Below are positions 1-4,729 of a stretch of 5,443 bases of DNA, one piece after another; positions within the stretch are counted from its first letter, which is position 1; each line of letters starts with the position of its first letter. Location: the NCBI GenBank assembly GCA_047634015.1, contig JBLIDB010000295.1, forward strand, positions 1 through 5,443, in the 5' to 3' direction. A model generated the notes under the pieces. It was not told where the DNA came from. It did not search any database and worked only from the letters and a program-made list of their open reading frames with translations. The DNA is from JAJRXG01 sp047634015 (lineage in GTDB: Bacteria > Bacteroidota > Bacteroidia > Chitinophagales > Saprospiraceae). Both the position numbers and the translations under genes were made by a program.

Positions 1-1
1 A

Positions 2-631
2 TACAATTCTGGGGTCCTATTAGTAGAATGGCCAAAAGGAAAAAATCTCAACACCTTACATTCCATTCAAATTGTAGATAATCAACTAAATAGTCATTAT
101 TCTAATTTTATTTACGAGACAGTTCCTGGCTATCATAGTCTCTTAGTTTATTACAATCATAAGCAGTTGGACAACATAGTTTTAGAAACATTTATTTCTA
201 AGATAAAAGAGCCTTCTGAAAACTTACAAGAATCTAAGCATTGGGAGATTCCAGTTAAGTATGATACCAACTATGGGTTGGATCTCGATTTTCTCAGTGA
301 AGAATTACAATTGACAATCAATGAAATAATAAACTTGCACTCCTCCCCTACTTATACAATACACTTCATTGGTTTTTTACCAGGTTTTATATATTTATCT
401 GGATTGCCAAAGGAGTTGGATATTCCTCGAAGAAAAGATCCGAGAATTCGAATACCCAGAGGATCCGTAGCGCTTGCCGCTGGGCAAACCGGCATCTATC
501 CAGTAGATAGTCCTGGCGGATGGCATATTATCGGAAGAAGCTCTGCGTCTTTGTTTGACCCGTTTTCAGATCCACCTTCTATATATAATTCTGGAGACAC
601 TGTCCGCTTTATCAACATTGCACAGGTATGA
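2..631 (+). CDS. pxpB: 5-oxoprolinase subunit PxpB (KipI/YbgJ family), 5' end cut by window edge
   Basis: PxpB is one of three subunits (PxpA, B, C) of the cytoplasmic ATP-dependent 5-oxoprolinase, which converts 5-oxo-L-proline to L-glutamate. In Bacillus subtilis the homologue KipI was first described as an inhibitor of the sporulation kinase KinA. The frame is open from base 2, giving 209 visible residues, and I estimate that only about ten N-terminal residues are missing. The stretch VPGYHSLLVYY near codon 45 matches the family's conserved N-terminal core. It lies upstream of the first possible in-window start (TTG at 167), so that internal start is not the real one. The C-terminal half carries the family signature: IGFLPGF (from codon 123), then RRKDPRIRIPRGSVALAAG, QTGIYPVDSPGGW and IIGRS. 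The stop overlaps the pxpC start as ATGA, which indicates translational coupling. Family assignment is firm; activity is inferred. Confidence 0.94.
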   Translation, partial: YNSGVLLVEWPKGKNLNTLHSIQIVDNQLNSHYSNFIYETVPGYHSLLVYYNHKQLDNIVLETFISKIKEPSENLQESKHWEIPVKYDTNYGLDLDFLSEELQLTINEIINLHSSPTYTIHFIGFLPGFIYLSGLPKELDIPRRKDPRIRIPRGSVALAAGQTGIYPVDSPGGWHIIGRSSASLFDPFSDPPSIYNSGDTVRFINIAQV

Positions 632-1464
632 TAAAAGTACTTAGAGCTGGAACCTATATTACATTAGTAGATCGCGGCCGATATGGTTACCGGAGATACG
701 GAGTGCCTACTTCAGGGCCGATGGATATGCAAAGTGCTACGGTCGCAAATACTTTACTTAGTAATAGCCCAGAAGATGCGCTCTTAGAGCTATATATGCC
801 TGGTCATAGACTTCAATTCTCCTCAAGTGCTACTATTGCGTTAGCAGGTGCTGAAGCTTCTATAGAACTTGATAATATCCTAATTGAAACCAATCAAGTT
901 TATAAAGTTAAATCAGGATCAATACTATCGATCGGAAAATTTCGAAAAGGGAGCTACCTATACTTGGCTATTAAAGGAGGAATAGAAAGTCAAATAGTTC
1001 TTAATAGCAGAAGCCCATTATCCACGATTTTTCCTCGACAGATAAGAACAGGTGATACGCTTAGCATAAATGAGCTTAAAAATCCAATAAGTACAAATGT
1101 TCATATCGCACCTCTAAGAATAGATTACAATGGGGCGATTCAAGTAAGACCAGGACCAGAGTGGCATCTACTTTCTGATAAAGACAAGGATATAATCACT
1201 TCCACTCAATACGTAATATCAAATCAAAGTAACAGAATGGGTTTTCGAATGGAAGGGCTAAAAACAAGAGACACATATTCTGGTATCCTTTCTTCAGGGG
1301 TCATGCCAGGAACAGTTCAACTACTTCCTTCTGGACTTCCACTAATCCTAATGAGGGAATGCCAAACGACTGGCGGCTATATGCGCATTTTACAAATAGC
1401 ATCAGACTCCATTAACCAACTTGCTCAAAGAAGCCCAGACTTAAAGGTTATTTTTAATGTATAA
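628..1464 (+). CDS. pxpC: 5-oxoprolinase subunit PxpC (KipA/YbgK, biotin-dependent carboxyltransferase-like)
   Basis: This 278-residue protein is the PxpC subunit of 5-oxoprolinase and partners PxpB. The family is often annotated as 'biotin-dependent carboxyltransferase' because it shares a fold with the allophanate hydrolase/urea carboxylase AHS2 domain, but no biotin partner is seen here. Visible family motifs are VDRGRYGYRRYGVPTSGPMD (residues 14-33), LAGAEAS (about 72-78), YLAIKGGI (about 112-119), RPGPEW (about 174-179), SNRMGFRMEG (about 201-210) and SSGVMPGTVQLLPSG followed by QTTGGYMRI (about 222-254). The length is slightly short for the family. The stretch after SRS (about residue 129) seems to lack the usual glycine-rich GGxxGR loop, judged from memory of relatives. 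The start overlaps the pxpB stop (ATGA), so the two should be co-transcribed. pxpA does not follow within the window and would have to lie upstream or elsewhere. Confidence 0.95.
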   Translation: MIKVLRAGTYITLVDRGRYGYRRYGVPTSGPMDMQSATVANTLLSNSPEDALLELYMPGHRLQFSSSATIALAGAEASIELDNILIETNQVYKVKSGSILSIGKFRKGSYLYLAIKGGIESQIVLNSRSPLSTIFPRQIRTGDTLSINELKNPISTNVHIAPLRIDYNGAIQVRPGPEWHLLSDKDKDIITSTQYVISNQSNRMGFRMEGLKTRDTYSGILSSGVMPGTVQLLPSGLPLILMRECQTTGGYMRILQIASDSINQLAQRSPDLKVIFNV

Positions 1465-1486
1465 AATGGTAAAACCCTTCAAATAA

Positions 1487-1516
1487 TTTGTAATATTCTG
1501 CAATGTTTTAATTTTG
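1487..1516 (+). promoter_or_regulatory. Bacteroidota-type promoter for the 1531-1965 membrane gene
   Basis: TTTG at 1487-1490 matches the -33 element. After 18 bases, TAATTTTG at 1509-1516 is an exact match to the Bacteroidota -7 consensus TAnnTTTG. Transcription would begin near 1521-1524, leaving a leader of only about 7-10 bases before the ATG at 1531. The site lies between pxpC and the next gene, so that gene is likely transcribed on its own rather than as part of the pxp operon. Confidence 0.6.
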
Positions 1517-1530
1517 AAGAATATTATATC

Positions 1531-1965
1531 ATGACCGACTCATTACAAATTCCTACATCTTTCAAAATTATTGCTGTATTAGCCATTTTATGGAATCTCT
1601 TTGGTGTATTCTCATTTATAGGCCACGCCTTTATTCCTGAACAGACTTTTGCCGGAATGACAGCTGATCAAAAGACTTTTATGGATGGATATCCAGCTTG
1701 GGGATTTATAGTCTTTGGGACTGCTGTAACTACCGGATTACTAGGATCAATTGGATTACTCCTTAGAAAGAAGTGGGCAATACTACTTTTCTTAATATCC
1801 TTAATAACACTTCTAATTAACCAATTCTATCCTATTCTCTTCACTAATTATATGGAGATATTTGGTGGCGCGTCGACTTTGATACTTCCTATAATTTTAG
1901 CAGCGGTTGCAATTGCATTGTGGTATTATGCCAAACAATGTGATGCCAAAGGGTGGCTCTCATAA
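1531..1965 (+). CDS. Small four-helix membrane protein (family often auto-annotated 'sugar transporter')
   Basis: This is a 144-residue integral membrane protein with four predicted helices at about 11-33, 54-78, 81-100 and 112-134. A hydrophilic loop (about 35-53, containing EQTFAGMTADQKTFMDGYPAW) separates helices 1 and 2. Features I recall in relatives from Bacteroidota and Gammaproteobacteria are WNLFGV in helix 1, the DQ...YPAW loop, GSIGLLLRKKWA between helices 2 and 3, and a C-terminal AKGWLS. Databases often name such proteins 'sugar transporter', but I know of no experimental support, so the function should be treated as unknown. ATG at 1531 lies just behind a good promoter and gives the full helix 1. 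It is 66 bases after pxpC with its own promoter, so it is probably not part of the 5-oxoprolinase pathway. Confidence 0.85.
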   Translation: MTDSLQIPTSFKIIAVLAILWNLFGVFSFIGHAFIPEQTFAGMTADQKTFMDGYPAWGFIVFGTAVTTGLLGSIGLLLRKKWAILLFLISLITLLINQFYPILFTNYMEIFGGASTLILPIILAAVAIALWYYAKQCDAKGWLS

Positions 1966-2240
1966 TCTCTATTAGCTCCTATTGTCATTCGAGTATTGAA
2001 AATTCCCATAGCTCCGGTTTTTATTGTTTAAGGCTCTCTAATGTATGTTTTCGAGCGTTTTATAATTCAAGTACTCTATTTTCAAATATTTCTAATTTGA
2101 TTCTCTAATGACATAACCATCGGAGGCGTTGGCACTATGTTCCGGATGAGATCTTTCGTCATTGAAACAGAATCTGATAAATTAACGACTACATTTTCAG
2201 CATTTGTAAAGGTACATAAACTACTTAAATGAACAAATGA
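1966..2240. other. AT-rich stretch without a recognisable gene
   Basis: No convincing gene is present. The longest plus-strand open stretch is 2101-2232 (43 codons, internal ATG at 2137), encoding a short segment with MFRMRSFVIETES that I do not recognise. A 19-codon ORF at 2041-2100 is probably chance. There is no clear terminator hairpin with a T-tract after the membrane gene. The stretch may contain decayed coding sequence connected with the broken kinase downstream, but I cannot show this. Confidence 0.5.
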
Positions 2241-2244
2241 CTAT

Positions 2245-2263
2245 TGAGTCCACTCCAGAAAGT
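2245..2263 (+). repeat. Left terminal inverted repeat of the MITE-like element
   Basis: Starts TGAGTCCACTCC and continues AGAAAGT. It pairs with 2389-2407 with one mismatch (A2257 opposite C2395). The four bases before it, CTAT, recur directly after the right repeat. Confidence 0.65.
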
Positions 2264-2266
2264 CAT

Positions 2267-2297
2267 AATATCGGGAAACGGCCCTTTTGGCGATATT
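2267..2297. repeat. Internal nested stem-loop within the MITE-like element
   Basis: AATATCG at 2267-2273 is the exact reverse complement of CGATATT at 2291-2297. Inside it, GCC (2281-2283) can pair with GGC (2289-2291), competing for one base with the outer stem. It sits just inside the left terminal repeat and would add secondary structure to a single-stranded or RNA form. Confidence 0.4.
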
Positions 2298-2316
2298 TCC
2301 ATTATTCTCAACTCCC

Positions 2317-2332
2317 TGATGCTCAGGCATCA
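2317..2332. repeat. Internal hairpin TGATGC-TCAG-GCATCA
   Basis: A perfect 6-bp stem with a 4-base loop, near the middle of the MITE-like element. No T-tract follows on either strand, so it does not look like an intrinsic terminator. Confidence 0.45.
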
Positions 2333-2388
2333 CCGAGGTTCGAAAAATAAAAATATCATCCAAAATCTTCCATTTTCTGATGACCCTC

Positions 2389-2407
2389 ACTTTCCGGAGT
2401 GGACTCA
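2389..2407 (-). repeat. Right terminal inverted repeat of the MITE-like element
   Basis: ACTTTCCGGAGTGGACTCA, the inverted copy of 2245-2263 with one mismatch. It is followed directly by CTAT, which also precedes the left repeat. Confidence 0.65.
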
Positions 2408-2501
2408 CTATTAGTTTTGAAAACGGGGGAACCAGGACAGTAATAATTGCAATAATCAATTGACCTGGATACGTGGTCTTTCCGATTGGGGAACGGATAT
2501 T

Positions 2502-2818
2502 AACCTTGATGTAGATACTGTCGTCCCTCTGGGGCTTTTAATCAATGAACTAATCACTAACTCCTTAAGTATGCCTTTCCTGGAGATCAAAAGGGGTGGT
2601 TAATAACCTTAGTTCTAAAAGAGAAAGATAAGCAACTCCATTTATTAGTCTCAGATAATGGAATCGGAATGGTAAATTCAGATGACATAATTGATGGCGA
2701 TTCCTTTGGCTATAGTCTTATAAACTCGTTTGCTAATAAACTCGAAGCAGTGCTTACCATCAAGGTCGAAAAAGGCACAGCTTTTGAAATGATCATAGAT
2801 AATTATCAAAAGATATAA
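2502..2818 (+). pseudogene. Sensor histidine kinase remnant: frameshifted C-terminal HATPase domain
   Basis: Only the ATP-binding end of a histidine kinase is left, most like the HisKA_2-type kinases common in Bacteroidota. The first frame reads NLDVDTVVPLGLLINELITN (2502-2561) and SL (to 2567), the N box of the ATPase. It then goes out of frame and stops at 2601. Shifting by one base at 2567 restores KYAFPGDQKGW and an uninterrupted frame to the stop at 2816-2818, including SDNGIGM (G1 box, 2651-2671), SFGYSLINSF (from 2702) and EKGTAF (2768-2785). One A has therefore been lost from what should be TTAAAG. Upstream of about 2500 no dimerisation domain or phospho-acceptor histidine is recognisable, and the MITE-like element ends about 95 bases upstream. 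The gene is thus both 5'-truncated and frameshifted and very unlikely to make an active kinase. A sequencing error could explain the frameshift but not the missing N-terminus. Confidence 0.88.
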
Positions 2819-2868
2819 TCTGATAACTTTATATTCCTAGCTTTATTTCCATCGATTGAAAATCTATG

Positions 2869-3549
2869 TTATTCCATCTCGATCTGTCTTGTTTTATGGA
2901 TAAAGGAATAAATCACTATTGTTAGAAAACCCAAGAATATACTTAGACTAAAAGTATCTATCAGTACCCTATTTTGAATTATCAATGCAAATACTCCAAG
3001 TATTATGGGAATGAACAATATGTATCCCATTGCTTTACTTTTATCTATCCTAGTAAATGCAATTCCTAGAAAAGCAAAAAGAACAGCTAATGTCAGCCAT
3101 TTTGTCCAAGTGGCAAACTGAAGGAGCGTAAATGCTTCAGTTCCCAATTGATGTCCTGCTACAAACTGTTCAGAAAGTCCAAGTAATTGCAGATTCTCTA
3201 TAGCATCGGCCAATATTGGTAATAATGCTACCCATTTGAGCTTATCAAGGAGTTTCAATTTATTTACGCGACCGAATTTTTGAATAAAGAAGAAAAGGAA
3301 ACCTCCATAAATAACCATGAAGCCAAAATCCCAAAGATTAAGCTTATCTAAATTTTGAATCTCATGTTCTGAAAGCGGCCCTAATACTTCGTCCAACTCA
3401 TCATAATCTGAAACAAACTCAAAAGCCACTATCGAGCTATTATATCCAGTAGGTATATTTTCCTTGGCGGGGCTTAAAGCGTTGAAGTATATCGCAAAAG
3501 GAAGCAAAAACAACCCCAAAAGACCAATATTAAAAAATGGTTTCTTCAT
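2869..3549 (-). CDS. Six-helix membrane protein of unknown function
   Basis: This 226-residue protein has predicted helices at about 5-23, 72-91, 103-123, 147-167, 172-192 and 198-217. Helix 1 is followed by a roughly 48-residue hydrophilic, acidic segment (DYDELDEVLGPLSEHE region), probably periplasmic. Helix 1 could instead be read as an uncleaved signal anchor. Two motifs with polar residues inside membrane segments stand out: D74 with Y81 in helix 2 (WDFGFMVIYGGFL) and D115-E118-N119 in helix 3 (LADAIENLQLL). A D...Y plus DxxEN pattern occurs in other uncharacterised bacterial membrane proteins I recall, but I cannot name the family or a reaction. ATG at 3549 opens a typical KKPFF N-terminus. 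The gene is divergent from the Smr gene, and the two share an 84-bp control region. Confidence 0.82.
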   Translation of the reverse strand: MKKPFFNIGLLGLFLLPFAIYFNALSPAKENIPTGYNSSIVAFEFVSDYDELDEVLGPLSEHEIQNLDKLNLWDFGFMVIYGGFLFFFIQKFGRVNKLKLLDKLKWVALLPILADAIENLQLLGLSEQFVAGHQLGTEAFTLLQFATWTKWLTLAVLFAFLGIAFTRIDKSKAMGYILFIPIILGVFALIIQNRVLIDTFSLSIFLGFLTIVIYSFIHKTRQIEME

Positions 3550-3556
3550 ATTTAAA

Positions 3557-3587
3557 CAAGAATAAGGAAGTTAGATACCAAAGACAA
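3557..3587 (-). promoter_or_regulatory. Possible promoter for the minus-strand membrane protein
   Basis: On the minus strand TATTCTTG (3564 to 3557) matches TAnnTTTG at all but one position. TTG (3587 to 3585) lies 20 bases upstream of it. Transcription would start almost at the ATG, giving a very short leader, which weakens the call. Confidence 0.3.
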
Positions 3588-3600
3588 TTAGTCGTCTAAT
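3587..3600. promoter_or_regulatory. Palindrome ATTAG-TCGT-CTAAT, candidate operator between divergent genes
   Basis: A 5-bp inverted repeat around a 4-base centre, located between two divergent promoter candidates. It ends one base before the smr -7 element and overlaps the -33 region of the opposite promoter. A regulator bound here could affect both genes. The arms are short and no second copy is visible in the window, so this is only a candidate. Confidence 0.3.
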
Positions 3601-3601
3601 G

Positions 3602-3609
3602 TATATTTG
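3602..3609 (+). promoter_or_regulatory. -7 element TATATTTG for the smr gene
   Basis: An exact match to the Bacteroidota consensus TAnnTTTG, 24 bases before the ATG at 3634. No good TTTG -33 partner is visible at the normal distance. Its position argues against a TTG start at 3607, which falls inside the -7 element itself, and supports the ATG at 3634. Confidence 0.45.
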
Positions 3610-3633
3610 CAAATCAGATACTGGGATAAAAAA

Positions 3634-4128
3634 ATGGTAGAAAGAGAATTTTGGGTAGGAGATAAAGTGAGGATCATCGCGTCAGGTAAAGAAGGTGTCT
3701 TCGAAGGGATCTCCTCAGATGGGCGAGCAAGAATAAAATGGAATAACAAGATCCTTCTTACAAAGATCCAAAACCTTCAGGCTATTCAAGAATCAAAACC
3801 TAAGAAGATAATCTTGGATTCTATTATAGCGTCCAGCAAAGGCATGAAATCGCGTGACTTTAATTCCACTTTAGATCTTCATATCGAGGTCCTAAATCCA
3901 AGGTTAGCCAATGAAATTCCACAGATTATACTGAATCATCAAGTCCAACGATGCGAAGAACATATAGATCGGGCAATATCCTTAAATCTAACATCTGTTA
4001 AAATAATTCATGGCAAGGGTACCGGTCAGCTTAAAAAAGAAGTAGAGCATCTCATAGCTATGAATGACTCAGTGCGATTTGGAATCCCCCAACATGATGG
4101 CGGTGCTACTGAAGTATGGCTCAAATAG
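3634..4128 (+). CDS. Stand-alone Smr-domain protein with KOW-like N-terminus (MutS2-tail-like)
   Basis: The protein has 164 residues counted from the ATG at 3634. The N-terminal part, FWVGDKVRIIASGKEGVFEG and on to about residue 48, resembles the small beta-barrel KOW-like domain found before the Smr domain in MutS2. A linker (about 52-76) leads to a C-terminal Smr (small MutS-related) domain: LDLHIE (about 80-85, with the conserved DLH), a helical region with CEEHIDRAISLN, IIHGKGTG (about 124-131) and GGATEVWL (156-163). Smr domains are nucleases or nucleic-acid binders acting in DNA recombination control or ribosome rescue; HGKGTG and DLH are the conserved active-site signatures, both intact. 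The protein thus looks like the tail of MutS2 without its MutS ATPase. The substrate (DNA or RNA) is not decided by the sequence. A TTG at 3607 in frame would lie inside the promoter and is rejected. The stop lies one base from the end of the convergent DUF2306 gene. Confidence 0.9.
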   Translation: MVEREFWVGDKVRIIASGKEGVFEGISSDGRARIKWNNKILLTKIQNLQAIQESKPKKIILDSIIASSKGMKSRDFNSTLDLHIEVLNPRLANEIPQIILNHQVQRCEEHIDRAISLNLTSVKIIHGKGTGQLKKEVEHLIAMNDSVRFGIPQHDGGATEVWLK

Positions 4129-4129
4129 T

Positions 4130-4625
4130 CTAGGTCTTATCAGCATCGGATGCAAACTGTTCTACCCACTTAGCCTTATTCCTATAACAAAAGTAAGAAC
4201 AGCAGCCAAAAAAGACAAACATTATAATTCCAAAAAGCTTCATATTGGCAATAAGCGTTCTGGTAAAAACGTCCGAAATAAAAGCCACATATAGGCCTAT
4301 AACCGACCAATACCTAAACCCAAAATGTAAGTATATCCAACCCTCATGAGGCTTTCTCAAAAACCAGAGAACCATCCCTCCTATTAAGGCAACAGTAGAT
4401 ACGACCGACAAATAATGAACCAGCCCCCATCCAGCAAGCAAGCGATAAATCATAAATGAGGTGACTATACATGCGACCATAGAGACTACATATGTATACC
4501 CTATTTTTCTTATGTCGAACAATACCATTCTTTATAGTAAGAATAAAAGCACCTTTTATAAGGGCAATAATTGAGAAAATCAAGTGAATTAGACCCGTTG
4601 TACTAAAGACTATTGAAAGTATCAT
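4130..4625 (-). pseudogene. DUF2306 membrane protein split by a +1 frameshift in an A5 run
   Basis: Two overlapping minus-strand frames join into one protein of about 164 residues. The first, from the ATG at 4625 (preceded directly by an in-frame stop), gives GLIHLIFSIIALIKGAF and ends in family context at NGIVRHKK. The second continues IGYTYVVSMVACIVTSFMIY, WGLVHYLSVVS, GWIYLHFGFRYWSVIGLY and FTRTL, down to the stop at 4130. The break falls at AAAAA (4508 to 4504): removing one A restores RHKKIGYTYVVSM, the RHKxxGYxYVxSM region typical of DUF2306. The restored protein has four or more helices with membrane-embedded histidines and arginine; the family's biochemical role is unknown to me. The second frame alone has an ATG at 4528 but lacks the N-terminal histidine helix. 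Interpretations are a real pseudogene, slippage-controlled expression or a homopolymer sequencing error. Apart from the shift both halves look undamaged, so decay would be recent. Confidence 0.85.
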
Positions 4626-4729
4626 TTATATAAGAAAAGTAATATCTACTCAAACCGATACCATACTCGATCAATATTTTCCTTGCCACTACAAACCCTC
4701 CAATTGAAATAAGAATATATCTTGCGTTC
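4626..4729. other. Divergent intergenic region between DUF2306 and the epimerase
   Basis: These 104 bases should hold the starts of transcription for both flanking genes. Only imperfect -7 matches are seen: TACTTTTC on the minus strand (4641 to 4634) and TATCTTGC on the plus strand (4718-4725). Neither has a well-spaced TTTG, so I do not call promoters. Confidence 0.3.

Larger units (their letters stand above)
2245..2407. mobile_element. Probable MITE-like element, 163 bp, no coding capacity
   Basis: The element is bounded by near-perfect inverted repeats: TGAGTCCACTCCaGAAAGT at the left and its reverse complement ACTTTCcGGAGTGGACTCA at the right (one mismatch in 19). It is flanked on both sides by CTAT (2241-2244 and 2408-2411), consistent with a 4-5 bp target-site duplication; the boundary is ambiguous by one base because ACTAT and CTATT are also shared. 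It encodes no transposase. A minus-strand open frame runs through it but has no recognisable domain. The inside contains two further hairpins. This architecture is that of a non-autonomous transposable element mobilised in trans by an IS transposase. The parent IS family is unknown to me, and a chance or regulatory inverted repeat is the alternative. Confidence 0.6.

Noticed and set aside
167..631. PxpB starting at TTG 167
   Set aside because: The same frame is open back to base 2 and the upstream codons encode the family's conserved N-terminal core (VPGYHSLLVYY), so this is only the first alternative start inside a truncated gene.
2414..2424. Palindrome GTTTTGAAAAC next to the MITE-like element
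   Set aside because: It is short, made of A and T runs, and likely by chance in AT-rich DNA; it has no positional relation to a promoter.
2241..2459. Minus-strand ORF of 72 codons through the MITE-like element
   Set aside because: It has no recognisable domain, runs across both terminal repeats and out of the element, and is best explained as chance reading of repeat sequence.
2850..2868. Possible terminator hairpin CATCGAT-TGAAA-ATCTATG between convergent kinase relic and membrane gene
   Set aside because: The stem has a mismatch, is AT-rich and short, and no T-tract follows on either strand.
3607..3633. TTG start adding nine residues to the Smr protein
   Set aside because: The TTG lies inside the TATATTTG promoter element, and the ATG at 3634 starts directly before the KOW-like domain.
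4064..4294. Plus-strand ORF of 76 codons
   Set aside because: It overlaps the end of smr in another frame and then runs antisense to the DUF2306 gene; the translation is basic and low-complexity, with no known motif.
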